Shown here in pieces: positions 1 to 11,825 of a DNA stretch of 64,000 bases; positions within the stretch are counted from its first letter, which is position 1; each line of letters starts with the position of its first letter. The notes under the pieces are model-generated. The model had not been told where the DNA came from, did not search any database, and saw only the letters and a list, made by a program, of their open reading frames with translations. The DNA is taken from contig QKWP01001667.1 in NCBI GenBank assembly GCA_003550325.1, positions 1 to 64,000 of the forward strand, given 5' to 3'. Source of the DNA: Gigaspora rosea (taxonomy: Eukaryota; Glomeromycota; Glomeromycetes; Diversisporales; Gigasporaceae). Made by a program: the position numbers and the translations under genes.

Positions 1-452
1 CTTTCTACTTGATACGCGTTTGTGATTTTTAATTAAATTGGATATGATTTGTTAACTTATTTTAGACTCTTTGTTTGTTTATTGACGCGTATGTTGTTTG
101 ATCAAAACAGATCAGCGTTACAGGGTCTCGAGGAATTCTCCCAATTTTCCAGAAAATTTTTCCAAAAACGAAAGTTTTCTTGCTAGCCCCTTATCAACTG
201 TTTTTTGTCTGAAGTGCTACTACTAGACTACTGTTTATTTTAAGTGTTCTTTCCTTTTTATTATTTGTATTAGGCACCTTAACTAGTGTACTTTTTGTCC
301 TTTTCTCTGTTTTCTTTTTCCGCTGTTTTTGGAAATATGGATCAGCAGAAAGAGTTCTCTGTGGATTTTTATATTTAGTACATACATACATATATATATA
401 TATATAGATTTAAAAAAATATATACCGGTAATTATAAAAACTAAAATCTATA

Positions 453-1553
453 CACACTCTTTCCAACGATCATCTGGACCAACTTTTTCACGACAAATGA
501 ACTGTAGAAATCTATAGATAATATGCAACTTTTACTACAAAACTTCTTCTGGAGTATTCAGGAACAAGAGTTCTACTCGGGGCAACTGAAAAAGAGCTGA
601 AAAAGAAGTCTTGGGATAGGTCTCCCTGGAGTAAAACACAAAAACTATTGAATAGTAGTTGGTTACTGAGTAACCGGAAGTCTTTGTCATCAAGCTCAAA
701 CATTTTTGAATTTTATGAAAGCTGTATATTTTTCTGTAGACTACAAAACTTACATGGTTTTAAACCCACAAAACAAGTTGGACCTCTTGGAACTTTTCTC
801 GACCCTTTGGTCTTTTTTGAAATTTTGACAAAGTGGGCATTCTGGCTTACTCCTGCCAAAAGATCGACAATGTTTATCTCCCCCAATTTGGAAATGTGGC
901 TACAATATTGGAATGAAATCACGAGTGGATTTCGGTCTTTCGGAATAAACAACAAACGACATGTGTTTAAGGAAACCTTGAAACAAAATTTCGTTCTAGA
1001 ATGTTCTTATAGCCGAAGTTTCTTTTACACACCTATCTCTACAGTTTTTTTAAATTAGAGGCCATTTTTTCTAGTAATAGTTTTTCACCTACATATGATA
1101 ATTTGAGTTTAGTTAGAGTAGAGACTACTTTTCTTAGTATTATGTAATTTTTAAAATAGTCCACTTGGTGCCAGGTCTTAATTGACCTGAGGCCTTGCTT
1201 TTCTTTTTTTTTCTTTTTCTATCATTTGTTTTCTTGTTTTCTTTTTGTTTTCTTTTTTTACTTTCTACCCCTTTTCTTATTTTGCCCTTAGTAGTTTAGT
1301 TTTTTCCTCCCACCTCTAAGGATATTTCCTCCAGGAAATACTCTTGTATGGTGGAGTGAAGCTGATGGACTAGTTGGTGTCTCCTGAGATGCTGTGTGGT
1401 GATTCGCATTTGGTTTAGTTTAGCTAAATCGGATGATGTCAGTGCTGTATTATTCTTTGTCTAATGAGTTTGTACTATTTTTTTAGTAGTATAATAAAAT
1501 CAAAGAGGTCGTATTTGGCGAGTCTCGTCTAAGAGGAAAAAAAAAAACAAAAA
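453..1553 (+). mobile_element. 5'-truncated LINE-like retroelement copy
   Basis: This 1.1-kb insert is flanked by a 17-bp direct repeat (aaaaactaaaatctata at 436-452 and 1554-1570). It ends in an A-rich tail preceded by an AATAAA signal near 1492, which is the signature of poly(A) retroposition. An open frame at 648-1058 encodes a protein tail containing GPLGTFLDP and WLTPAKRSTMF. The minus strand at 58941-59339 encodes a related tail (GALPEPLWPF, GLLPPKRSAVF), so this is a repeated coding element and not a host gene. The roughly 480-bp 3' UTR is T/C-rich, with runs such as ctttttctatc at 1200-1330. No reverse transcriptase is visible because the copy is 5'-truncated, so the LINE call rests on tail, duplication and repetition. 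Confidence 0.6.
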
Positions 1554-1570
1554 AAAAACTAAAATCTATA

Positions 1571-2342
1571 AATTTTTATAAAATTTTTAGTTAATTTTAA
1601 TAAATTTATTTTTACTATGATCAGAAAAGCTAGCTTTATAACTAGTTAAAATTTAATCTATATTGGCTTAGTAAAATTTTTTAATATTAATTTATTTTTA
1701 CTCTCTTAAATTGAATTTACTATAAATTTACTATTAGTTTACTATTAATTTACTATAAATTTTATAAGTAAATTTAGCCATTTTTGGATTTGTATCACCT
1801 TATAAAAATCTAGTAATTTTATTTTAANTTTGTATTACCTTATAAAAATCTAGTAATTTTATTTTAAATTTTTTTTATACTTTTAAAATCAAATATAGAT
1901 TATATTTTTATTATTTTATTATTATATTATAAATTTGTATTTTTAATTATTTTTTTCTACTGTACTAACTTTAGTACAGCAAATTTGGCAAAATATAAGT
2001 TTTGGTTAAAGTTAATTTATACAAAATTTTTATATGTAACTTATACTAAAATTTTGAATGAAAAAAATATTAGTATTAAAGTATATTTTAGCAAAGTTTT
2101 AAGTAAAAATTATTTTTTATTGTTGTAAAATAATTTTTTTAAACTGTACTAAATTTTGTATAAAGGACTTACAGATACCCATTAAACTTAACTCTAACAA
2201 CAATGAATGACTAGAATTAATTTCCTGCAAAATTAGTTGATAAAATAGCATCTATGAAACAGACTTGTCTGTAAATTAATCAGCTGCAAAATAGCTTTGC
2301 CTAAAATTAATTTTCTGCAAATTATAGCTGATTTGAAAATTA
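1571..2342. other. AT-rich intergenic DNA with a short tandem duplication
   Basis: No gene was seen. A unit of about 38 bp (ttataaaaatctagtaattt and flanks) occurs twice in tandem at about 1788-1866. One ambiguous base (N) lies at 1828, inside this duplication, so the assembly may be imperfect here. Confidence 0.5.
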
Positions 2343-2536
2343 GTGGGGCACTTGAAAATTTTTTTGTTTTTGAAACCTTTTAGTTTCATTTTATAAATCA
2401 TCTAACTTTTCGGAAACTATGTCACAGTCTTTAGAACTTCGGCCCGATAATAGCAATATGATTTCCAAAGAGTTATATGATTGATAAAACGAAACTGAAA
2501 AATTTCAAAAACGAGAAAATTTTTCAAGTATCCCAC
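2343..2536. mobile_element. MITE with TA target duplication
   Basis: A 194-bp element has terminal inverted repeats reading GTGGGGCACTTGAAAATTTT on the left and GTGGGATACTTGAAAAATTT on the reverse of the right end. A TA lies on each side (2341-2342, 2537-2538). The inverted repeats extend inward through a TTTGAAA...AGTTTC(A/G)TTTTAT stretch, so most of the element can fold on itself. The TA target suggests a Tc1/mariner origin. There is no coding capacity. Confidence 0.6.
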
Positions 2537-2539
2537 TAA

Positions 2540-2760
2540 GGTTATACAAATTTAATTGCTTGGTTTTCATAACACGAAACTTTTTAATTGATCCGGCCGG
2601 CCGGCTTTTTTTTTTAAATTTCTTATATAAAATTTTATAAAATTTTAAAAATTTTTTTTGAAATTCCACCTGGTTAGAAAGCATATAAAAAATTTTTTTG
2701 GAAGTTTCAAATTTTGACCCGGCCGGATTATGAAAACCAATTGGTCAATTTTGTATAGTC
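2540..2760. mobile_element. Harbinger-like MITE (TAA target), copy 1
   Basis: The terminal inverted repeats begin GGTTATACAAA and GACTATACAAAA and continue to TTGGTTTTCATAA, followed by GGCCGG-type palindromic sequence. A TAA lies on each side (2537-2539, 2761-2763). A second member, with GGCCATATAAA ends and the same TTGGTT(T/C)TCATAA block, is at 32010-32185. The 3-bp TWA-type target fits PIF/Harbinger-derived MITEs. This copy abuts the TA-flanked MITE on its left and shares its TA. Confidence 0.6.
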
Positions 2761-3037
2761 TAATTTTCAAATCAACTATAAGTTTTCTGTGAAGTAATTA
2801 TTGGTGAGTTTATCAAGACCGAGTGAACCTAAAAACATTAAATAAATATTAAATAAAAAATCTCAATAAAATCGAATTAATATTTAAATAAAATTGCAAT
2901 AAACACAATTTGAAACTTAAGTTAATCTCTAATAATAATAAAAGGTAGTTTATGTATTCTTGCTGCGTCATTTCTGAATTATGTTGACTCTGAATTGTTA
3001 TTTTAAAATCAGTATTCATTTAACAATTATTAAAAAA

Positions 3038-4230
3038 GAGGTGTGGCGACATAGTGTAGTTTAATGTTGTTAGTCGAAATTATTTTTGCTAATGTCAAAA
3101 TTTGTCTAAATTAATTTAGACATTTAGACATTTAGACAATTTAATTTTTTAATAGTAATTTTTAAAAAAATAACAATGTCGAAATTGCCTAAATTCAATT
3201 TGCCTAAATGCCTAAATGACTAAATTATTTCGACTAACAACACTAGTGTAGATGGAGTGTTGTCACCCCCAAGTAGTTGTAACAAAAGATACAGAGTTCG
3301 AATCCCACTGGAGACGATTTCGAAAATTTTATCTGTATTACAATAACCTGGACTCTGAGCTCGGATTTACAAATTTGTTTTCTGGGTTATACCAACTCGC
3401 ATTGGGAGCTCTAGAGTTGTGTTACACACAGAACTAGGATGCATAGATCCTGGAGAGCGCAGGCGCTGTGTTATGCACAGAACCGTAGGACAAAGGAAAC
3501 CATACTTGGCAAGACCTGAGCAAAGAGATAGCTAACTTTTGACGGTACTTAAACAGAAATCGGATGGGAACGGACCGGAAGCGGACTGACCGAGAAGTGG
3601 ACTGACCGGAAGCAAACTTATGACAAAAAGGGCCTATGCCGGGGCTCTACCAACCAGACCGCCGAAGTCGTACCAGAGGAAAAGGACATGTGTTACGGAA
3701 GCATGTACCAAGGAGAGGGAAACCGTTGGGTTCGCCAATAGCAGACCACTTCTTCCGGGTTCTTGGATTGGGAGTAGGAATGTAACCGGGGGAAAGAAAG
3801 CAAGGTAGGGGTAAGAAAAGCAACTAGAAAGAAACCAGAAGAGGAGCAGGAGAAGTACTGGGGTTGGTGAACTTTGTAAGGGCATGTGTCATACTATAGA
3901 TACTAGTAAGAAGGTGGTGGCTTGAGATACAGGCCAGGTTGCAGCAGCATTTAAGAAATGGCTTGAGATACGAACCCGGCGACAGCAGCACTACAGGTAC
4001 TATTAGTGGTCAAAGTAAGATGCAAAAACCAGGTTGAGTATATGAGTGTGACATATAGGATACTCTGGTAGGTTTAGGTCATAAATAAATAGTCTAAGTT
4101 TCGGTACTTGGTATCGGTACTTGGTAGTTGTAGTAATCCAATGCAATATTCACAAATGTTGTAATGATAACTATGCTTAATAAAGACCGAGGCATGATCT
4201 CACCTTAAAAATAAAAAAATAAAAAAAAAA
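3038..4230 (+). mobile_element. Long tRNA-headed SINE, copy 1
   Basis: The retroposon starts gaggtgtggcgac and ends in an A-rich tail. It is flanked by a 16-bp duplication (aacaattattaaaaaa at 3022-3037 and 4231-4246). The head is tRNA-like, with an A-box-like GTGGCGACATAGTGTAG and a B-box-like GAGTTCGAATCCCAC near 3293-3307, as expected for an internal RNA polymerase III promoter. The body (about 1.0 kb without the nested insert) is more GC-rich than its surroundings and has no credible frame. A hAT-type MITE has inserted into the head at 3060-3243. Related copies are at 39945-41368, 41889-43051 and, inverted, at 55663-56719. Confidence 0.75.
3060..3243. mobile_element. hAT-type MITE nested in long SINE
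   Basis: A 184-bp element interrupts the tRNA-like head of the long SINE. The 8-bp sequence TAGTGTAG is duplicated on both sides (3052-3059, 3244-3251). The inverted ends share GTTGTTAGTCGAAAT. Inside are short repeats of the type acatttag and cctaaatg. An 8-bp duplication is typical of hAT transposition. There is no coding capacity. Confidence 0.7.
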
Positions 4231-4246
4231 AACAATTATTAAAAAA

Positions 4247-5290
4247 AAAGCAAGTGAAAAAAATTTAGAAGTAATTATAATAATAGTAATAATAATTAAA
4301 AAATTAAAAAAATATATATATAAATAAATAAAAAGAGAATAAAAATAAATCAATATATAATTGTCTAAATATTAAATACTAGCTAAATTTTCATACATTA
4401 AAGGAATACATTCGAATATTTATATATATCAGATATTTTAATAGTTTTTGTATTCCCCGCATAGAAACATCCACATTTGTTTTTCGGCAATGGCAGGAAT
4501 CTGGGCGGGTGTCAGAAGATAAATGCCACTTTTTTTTTTTAAAAAAAAACATAAGTTTACCTTTTTCCAGGTTTTTTCATGATCATAATGTTCAGCATGG
4601 TGGGTAGCACAGATTATTTCGTTAAATTTTCAATATAACAAGCTTGCATTTCTGAGTTATTCCTATCTTTATTAGGCATATGCAGTTCTTCTGATACGCC
4701 GATACAAAGAACCTTAAAGGTATTAGCTTTAAATTTCTCATTACATTGAAAATTCGAATTTTTTATAACAAATTTCACTCCATATTCTTGCGAATCAATA
4801 AAGTGTTGAAGAAGAAAATATGTAGTACAAGGTGATATTTGAATATAATGAATAAAAAAAAATGAAGCATATAACAATAAAGAATTATAGTATTTTATAA
4901 ATATCAATGAAAAAGATCAATAGAAATATCAATGCGATTATTATTAATAATTATTATTATCATCATTGTTAAAATGCATAATTTTTATTGTTATTAATAA
5001 TTATATAATACGCAATTATTATCAGTACTGTAATAATTAAATTTCCAATATGCATAGTCCAAAAATTCCATCGAACGCAAGTAAGATTTTTTTAATGTCA
5101 AAAAAATAAATAGCAAGTAAATCGTTACTTATTGCTGTATTGGAAATTTACCACGAAGTAGGCTCTTATTTTTTCTTTTTTAGTAAGATAGATCTGATAA
5201 TTCACGCGCATAATTCATAAAGCGCATCTCAGATACTGTATAAAATTTTTCTACGAAATCTTTTCCGTTATAGTCTAAAAAGAAATGTGG
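4247..5290. other. AT-rich intergenic DNA
   Basis: No gene was recognised. The stretch contains A-rich and ATT/AAT-rich simple sequence (about 4260-4330 and 4920-5040). The longest minus-strand frame (4614-4907) has no recognisable family, and its composition follows the local base bias. Confidence 0.4.
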
Positions 5291-5500
5291 CGGATCATGA
5301 GTAAGATCGCAACCAATAAATAAACTTTATTGGAGTTAAATCTGATTGGCTCGCCACCCTGCACCATACCAGTGTTTGGCGCGGCGTCGCTAAGTACCCT
5401 GCACCAGCAACCTTACTCACCATCCACTGGGCCGATTTGGATGATCTAACCACCATTAGATGCGTCTCGACGAGCTCTACAACTTTCAATTAGTGGGCAT
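5291..5500. repeat. Partial foldback element with the shared core motif
   Basis: This short GC-richer island contains one copy of the recurring core: CCACTGGGCCGATTTGGATG followed by ATCTAACCACCATTAGA and CTCTACAACTTT (about 5425-5488). The same core occurs in several unrelated foldback elements further right. No matching arm is seen here, so it is probably a solo or truncated copy. Confidence 0.45.
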
Positions 5501-5689
5501 TAACTTAGTAAAAAAAATATTTTTATATGTATGCCACACTATGTGATTTGCGTCAGACTATTAAATAATAAATTTTAAATTTAACTAAACTATGTTTAAG
5601 AAAATTCAAAATCATTTTTTACAAATTACTGTATTAATAAAAACAAAACCAAAAACAAAATCCTACTTTAATATTAAAAAAAAAAGTTA

Positions 5690-5882
5690 CAGATCATAAT
5701 GAAATCAGATTATTGTAAAATTTGGGGGTCTCAAATTAATAAAAATATAAGCTATACCCAAAATCCGCCTATACTCTTTTCCTAATAATTCTAACCCTAA
5801 ACCCTAACTTAACTATAAACAAAAAAGGCAAAAAATTTTAAAAATCGGACATCAAATTTCATTATAATCTGTCACAGTAATT
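5690..5882. mobile_element. Inverted-repeat MITE with telomere-like interior
   Basis: The ends read ACAGATCATAATGAAATCAG on the left and, on the reverse of the right, CTGTGACAGATTATAATGAA. The interior holds ccctaaaccctaac (about 5803-5817), a telomere-like motif seen inside several other MITEs here. The target duplication is unclear. Confidence 0.45.
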
Positions 5883-6299
5883 AAATCCCAGTTAAAAATT
5901 ACTACATAAAAAAAAAATAAAACTCTAATACCGTAAATTAAACCTAAATATACTTTATAGATAAAGTTTTAGTCAATCAAGTAAATCCTCATTCTATTTA
6001 TTTGGCAAATACTGTAACATGAATATTTGAATAAACATTTCATTATTTGTCAGGTTATTGATCCAACTACATATTATTTTTCGAATAAAGAATGTTTATT
6101 CAAATAAATAAATTTATTCGTCGAATATTATTCAGCAATTATTTAAATAGTATTTTAACTTGAATACAATTTGAATAACCGTAAGCTCTACGTGGGCAGT
6201 TCCAGATGAGAATCTTGTAGTTTCAGTAAATTCTAAAATTCTACCAAAATATTTTGCAAATTCCATGGATCGGGACGATTCCAATCTGGTACAACATAC

Positions 6300-6347
6300 A
6301 CGTATGTACGTAAGTACGTATTTACTGTACGTACGTACGTACGTAAA
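6300..6347. repeat. ACGT microsatellite upstream of RBM39-like gene
   Basis: The run consists of imperfect and perfect TACG/ACGT repeats (acgtacgtacgtacgt at about 6330-6346). It lies roughly 140 bp before the start codon of the splicing-factor gene and is therefore probably in the promoter or 5' UTR. Confidence 0.6.
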
Positions 6348-6482
6348 GGCGACTACTTGGGAGTTTCTGGGGTCATGTGGCGCCAACTTGCAGGTGCTAC
6401 CATACAGTATATAAATAGATGTCTTTTTTTCTGCCCAACGATAAAAAAGTTTTTAGAGATAAAGTTTTATCAAAAAATACAA

Positions 6483-8865
6483 ATGGCGGATGATTTGGAT
6501 GTTGAAGCAATGCTAGAAGCCCCCTTTCAAAAGGGCCAGGTAAAATTACTTATCTGTTATCACCAGACTTTCTTTGTTTGAGCATTTTTAAACAAATCTC
6601 TTTGTCGCATATAGGAATCCTCTGTTACTCACAACACTAACGGAAAGAGTCGATCGGACCAAAAGGACGATATAAAAAGGTTATTTATTATTGCAATTAA
6701 ATGAAGTGTCTACATTAGTTTGAACTGAACATCATAATATACTTTCTAGTGATGAGCGACGACGTCATCGAAGTTCATCGAGAACTTCCAGTCACCGGCA
6801 TAGATCACATTCTAGATCTCGTCGTTCACGAAAGTCACGTTCTAGATCGCGCGACAAACACAAAAGACATCGTAGTCGATCTAGATCGCGTGAAAGACGA
6901 CGAAGAAGTCGTACTCGTTCCAGGGAAAGGCGTAAAAGAAGTCGTAGCGCACGTAGGAGGAGTCGTAGCCCAAGCAGATTCAGGTAAGCTTGTTTCAAGA
7001 ACAAGCAACTACAGCATGATATGATAAAATTATTTATTAACATTTGCTTTCTTAGCGACCGTGACCGTCGGCGGCGTTCACCAACTCCTCCTTTAGACGA
7101 AGAAGAACGTGATAAACGTACAGTATTTGTTATGCAATTAGCTGCGCGTCTTCGAACTCGAGAACTTGCTGATTTTTTTTCATCGGCTGGCAAGGTCCGA
7201 GATGCAAAGATCATTGCTGATAGAATATCTAGAAGATCAAAAGGGTAATTATTTACGACTTTCCAACATTCAATTTAATAAATGCTAATTCTAATTATAC
7301 TATATTAATTTACAGGGTTGGTTATGTCGAATTTTATGACGAAGAAGCTGTTCCAAAAGCTTTAGCCTTGACTGGGCAAAAACTTTTAGGTATTCCAGTG
7401 ATCGTACAATTAACCGAGGCGGAAAAAAACAGACAGGCTAGATTAGCAGAACAAGCGTGAGTTTTATACTTCAATTTCTCTGATATTTGGATTATAAAGA
7501 TATCCTTATTTATATAATGTCACATACGTAGAGCTTCCCATGCGACGGATATTGCTTATCATCGGCTGTATGTTGGGTCAGTCCATTTTAATTTGACAGA
7601 AGATGATTTGAGACAGGTTTTTGAGCCATTTGGGCCATTAGAATTTGTTAATTTACATAAAGATCCAGAAACTGGCCGGTCTAGAGGCTTTGCCTTTATC
7701 CAGTAAGAAAAAATACTTAAATTAAGTATTTTTTAAATAATAATTTTTTTTATTAATATAATAATAATATTCAATTTAGATACAAAAATCCAGAAGATGC
7801 TAAACAAGCACTAGAAAAAATGAATGGCTTTGAATTGGCTGGAAGAACAGTAAGATATCATACAGTGTGTACGAATTCATTTATATCAAAGGTTTATGTG
7901 GTAATTATTGCTTTACAGATTAAAGTAGGTCTCGTTACTGACAAGAGTAACGGCATGAATTTGAATCTTGATGATGGCGGTTTGTATTTTAATCATTATT
8001 GGTCGATTGTATATGACCTTACTGTTAATTTTTGTAAATTAGTTGATTCATCCTTATTTATAATCCAATATACATCTTTATACAAATTAATTTTTAGATG
8101 TTGCTGGTTTAGCTCTCAATGCACAATCACGGGTCGAATTAATGCAAAAATTAGCTCGCGATACTGACCTGATTGCACCTGCATCTACGCCAGCTTTATC
8201 AGAAGTGTAAGTATCTTTGATTTAATGTAATTATGTGTGGCATAATTGTAGTCAGACGTTATTAATCAGTTTAATTTGTTTTAATATTCTAGGCCACGTC
8301 CTGTCCAACCCAGAGTGAACCCAACTCGCTGCGTCTTATTAAAAAATATGTTCAATCCTGAAGAGTAAGTATGGATTTACTAGTGATGCCCTAACTGGCA
8401 GTGTAATGTTGATCAAGCTCCATTGGCTTCAAGTTGAGCTTGAAAGTCAAGGCGAATGACAGCACTAAGTTTCATAATCAATTAAAAAATTCTGTTAATT
8501 TTCCAAATCTAATCATTTATTAATTAATCTCTTCAGGGAAACTGAATCAAATTGGGCTGAAGAACTCGAAGAAGATGTAAAAGGAGAATGTGTCAAATAT
8601 GGTGCTGTTGTTCACATTAGCGTTGATAAAGAATCAGAAGTATGTATCCGTATTATGATAAACTTTAAATTTATTTTGCATTGACACTAAGATTGTAATC
8701 CTTTTTTTTAAGGGAGATATTTATATGAAATTTGATCATGTCGCATCTGCTAAAAATGCAGTGAATGGCCTTAATGGACGATGGTTTGGAGGCAATCAAA
8801 TCCAGGCGGTGTTTATCCTCGATATGTTTTATAATGCTCGATTTCCAAAAGCAGCAAGTCTATAA
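6483..8865 (+). CDS. RBM39/CAPER-alpha-type splicing factor
   Basis: An SR-related splicing factor (SF-CC1 family) that acts in the nucleus with U2AF in 3' splice-site recognition. Exons: 6483-6539, 6615-6679, 6750-6983, 7056-7244, 7316-7456, 7532-7702, 7780-7849, 7919-7979, 8098-8206, 8293-8364, 8537-8639, 8713-8865. All introns are GT-AG and the frame stays open, giving 474 aa, somewhat shorter than animal RBM39. The start [15 protein letters not shown] is typical of the family; an in-frame upstream ATG at 6357 was not used. Domains: RS-rich tract about residues 40-118; RRM1 about 141-212 (RNP2 VFVMQL, RNP1 KGVGYVEF); RRM2 about 240-310 (RNP2 LYVGSV, RNP1 RSRGFAFI); C-terminal U2AF-homology RRM about 378-474 with the ligand-binding R-W-F motif at 447-449. 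It looks intact. Confidence 0.93.
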
Positions 8866-10040
8866 TACTTCGCAGTGTTCGAGATGCTTGAAAAAAAAAA
8901 AAAAAAAAGAAAAAAAAAGAAAAAAAAAATTTAATTTTTTAGCCTAAATAAGACTGATCGATAATTATTTGTGGATAGTTTTTAGGTGTTTAACGTTGAA
9001 AGTAGAGGACGACTTGCCATCAAATGAAGGAAGTCCTTACATTCTGGGTGCGCCGATGAGAAACCGTAGCAAGAGTAATTTGTTCATATTTGTGGTTCAT
9101 TGTACTGAAACACCCGATTGCTCATGTTTGGCATGTTGAATTTATTCTTTATACAGTAGTTTATGTGGAAAATTACCACTTCGCGAAGCTATCATTATGA
9201 TTACATACATACACTAAGGGTTGCAAAGAGAAGTTACATTTTTTTCCTATTTCATTTTTTTTTCAATTTAATTCCTTGCGTCCTTTTGGTTTTTATTGTA
9301 TCTTTCTGTTGATCGTGGTCGTAGGATAAAACTCTCAATCGCAAGGCCAGTAACATTCGAATAAAATTGCTACTATATGACAGGTGTGCCGTGGAACGAA
9401 TTCCAGTATCGGATGCCCGTTGTCAATATGATTTATACTCTTTTTTTTTCTTTTCTTTTTTTTTTTTTTGATACCGGCGAAAGATTATGTCGAAAAGTAT
9501 CGCAATTATCATAGCAATAGGTCTTCAACGTATCGCCAGCAAACTTTACTACATAACTATGGCATGTAGATAAAATTAACTAGTGATTAATAGTCTGCTT
9601 TGTTTTGCTAGGTAATTTGTATACCGAAAGGAAAAAAAAACCACCAGAAAAATGGATGCCAAAATCACCGACTTTTATATTAAATTACGTAATCTTCTTA
9701 CTTTGTATATAAACTCGAATGCAATTTGTGTTTACTATATTTGTTGTTATATGATAAATGGCTCATTATCAGTTATGATAACTAGGGATGATGATTTCGT
9801 GGATGTTGTGACGCTTCAAACATTCAAATTCTGAAATGACAAGTGAGTGGCCTATAAATTGGCTGAATTCCAAGTATACAACACACATACCAAATTACTT
9901 TAGAATTGGAATTTTTTACCGACTCGGCCAAAACATAAATCTATCTCTACTATTGCAGGTGCGCCACGCATCATATAAAATATTAGTATTATACATTCGC
10001 CAACTTAAATCATGCAAATAAGTTTTATAAACAAAGGAAT
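8866..10040. other. 3' UTR and intergenic DNA downstream of RBM39-like gene
   Basis: An A-rich run (8890-8930) follows the stop codon and may lie in the 3' UTR. AATAAA-like signals occur near 9360. Small open frames at 9652-9834 and 9836-10021 show no recognisable family. Nothing else was identified. Confidence 0.4.
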
Positions 10041-10414
10041 GTTTTGGTCACGAATTTGACAGATCCTAGATCTAAAGGTGATTTATGAAGTTTATTTAAA
10101 AAAAAACCTAAACGTTTACCAGATGTCTGAGCCGAGGACACTGCACTCGAATCAAGCGAGTTTAGCAACCAAGCCTCTGCTAATTCAGCAGAGTTAGACG
10201 ATAGCATTCAAACGCCTACAGGAGACGTAGATTAAAAGGATTCTGATGACGCGATAAAGGACGAAGAAAATTTAATCAAAATATCTCCAAATACGAAACC
10301 GAGATACATGATTCAATCATCAAAACATACTGTTAGACCCGAAGATTGTCCTGAATTCCCATTAGCCAGAAAAGTCACATGAGAAATTATAAACCACATG
10401 ACTGTAATGTCAAG
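10041..10414 (+). pseudogene. Decayed acidic coding fragment
   Basis: One frame reads nearly through with a codon mix unlike the AT-rich surroundings: AEDTALESSEFSNQASANS, then a serine- and aspartate-rich tract, then KPRYMIQSSKHTVRPEDCPE. It carries at least three in-frame stops (TGA near 10126, TAA near 10233, TGA near 10380). The frame appears to resume after the hAT-type MITE that starts at 10415. No family was recognised. It is probably the remains of a gene exon. Confidence 0.4.
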
Positions 10415-10766
10415 CAGAGACCCGTAAAAATTTGTATACAAATTAATACAAATTAATGCAAATTTATATTGATTATGCAAATTAAACCAAATTTCTAAGA
10501 GTAAACTTTACGTGATATTCTATAAATTTGATTGGCTACTGGTGTTGGATAGTATGCAAAATTAAGATTCCGAAAATTTCTGAAAGAGAAAATGAATGAA
10601 CTTAAAAATACTAGAAAGATCAAATCAAAATTTTGGATAAATTTTTGATGATTTCCGAAAAAATCACAAATTAATACAAAGTTAATTTATTATTGCAAAT
10701 TAATACAAATTTTTGCAATAACGCAAATAAAGATTTCGTATAACAAAAAAATTTTACGGGTCTCTG
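10415..10766. mobile_element. hAT-type MITE (CAGAGACCCG ends)
   Basis: A 352-bp element has inverted ends CAGAGACCCGTAAAAATTTG and CAGAGACCCGTAAAATTTTT. The flanking octamers are atgtcaag (10407-10414) and acgtcaag (10767-10774), one mismatch, which fits a decayed 8-bp hAT target duplication. Internal repeats of the type caaattaatac lie near both ends. There is no transposase. Confidence 0.7.
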
Positions 10767-10863
10767 ACGTCAAGAAAAATCGTAATACTGTACACGTAAT
10801 TCAGTAAGTTAATGAGCTTTTTGTTGGTCATACGAAATTTTTCATCGGACTACGCAGCACATG

Positions 10864-11055
10864 CAGTGTTAAATTCAATTTTATTTTAATATGCGGAAAA
10901 ACTTAGAAATTCTTGTAAACATAATAAAAAAATCAAAAAATTATGCGCAACATGCGCAACACATAATAAAATCTGCAGATTTTAAAAATTTTTTGCTTGC
11001 GGAATTAACTTTCAATCTTCGTTTCGCAGATTCCGCATATAGATTTTAAACACTG
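10864..11055. mobile_element. hAT-type MITE (CAGTGTTAAA ends)
   Basis: A 192-bp element starts CAGTGTTAAA and ends TTTAAACACTG. It is flanked by a perfect 8-bp duplication AGCACATG (10856-10863, 11056-11063). It lies inside a larger inverted pair (tggtcatacgaaatttttca near 10824 and its reverse near 11095-11115), so it is nested in another foldback element. Confidence 0.7.
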
Positions 11056-11388
11056 AGCACATGGCGTGACATTAACACCGATGAAAAAATGTCCTGTTAT
11101 TTTTCATCGTATGACCAATATCTTATAACAGATACCGGTAACGTAGTATGTAAAATAGCTAGTGATTTATTAGTAAATTTGTGATTTTGGGCAAATTTAG
11201 TTAATTTCAGAGGCTCGGGTTACATGAAAAGGCAAAATTTTTTGGACACCTTTATTTTTTTAGTATTATATTAATTGTATAATTTAAAATAATCTGAAAA
11301 AATCTTACATTTGATTGAGCGTATAGTTCACATGTTAATGGCACGTGCTTGTGTAACATATCAGATACTGCTTGTGATGTAACGCCCA

Positions 11389-11752
11389 TAGCTATCCCAC
11401 AAAAATTTTACCCCCCCCAACGTGATTTCGACCAATCGAATTTCAGGATCAGGTGTAACGTAAAAATCGAAGCGAAACAACTTTTTTACAAAAAAACGCA
11501 AATAGCTCTAAATTTTAATTAGGAAACCACCTTCTGCGGCCTAATTAAAAATATTCCTTGCGAAATTTTACTAATAAACTTAACCCTAACCCTACGTCGT
11601 CCTCACCCTAACCCTAACTATAACGAGGTTTATTTTTACGCGCAACTTTTTACTTAGAAAACAAAACACGTTTGTTTTGACTTCACGTTACACCTGATCT
11701 TAAAATTTGATTGGTCAAAGTCACGTGGGGTAAAATTTTTGTGGGAGAGCTA
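11389..11752. mobile_element. MITE with CCCACAAAAATTTTACCCC ends
   Basis: The inverted ends read TAGCTATCCCACAAAAATTT and TAGCTCTCCCACAAAAATTT and continue through ACCCC, CACGTGA or a variant, and ACCAATC. The interior includes taaccctaaccctac and ccctaaccctaac (11580-11624) and the phrase ATCAGGTGTAACGT at both subterminal positions. No clear target duplication was found. Confidence 0.6.
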
Positions 11753-11825
11753 CCACTAATTTGTAATATACATATATCATATGATGAAACGATGTTATTT
11801 CTGATTTCACGTCGATTTTGAGTTG

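Noticed and set aside
3038-3310. Possible genuine tRNA genes at SINE heads
   Set aside because: A- and B-box-like sequences are present, but no full cloverleaf with a paired acceptor stem could be drawn by eye. Each head is followed by a SINE body and flanked by a target duplication.
6357-6482. Upstream in-frame ATG giving a longer RBM39-like protein
   Set aside because: The added residues have no similarity to the family, whereas [15 protein letters not shown] is a typical family start.
9652-10021. Two consecutive small plus-strand frames downstream of the RBM39-like gene
   Set aside because: There is no family resemblance, no codon bias beyond AT content and no splice context.
11580-11624. 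Telomere or subtelomere
   Set aside because: There are only a few ccctaa units, embedded within an inverted-repeat element and flanked by normal sequence. The same occurs at many internal sites in the window.
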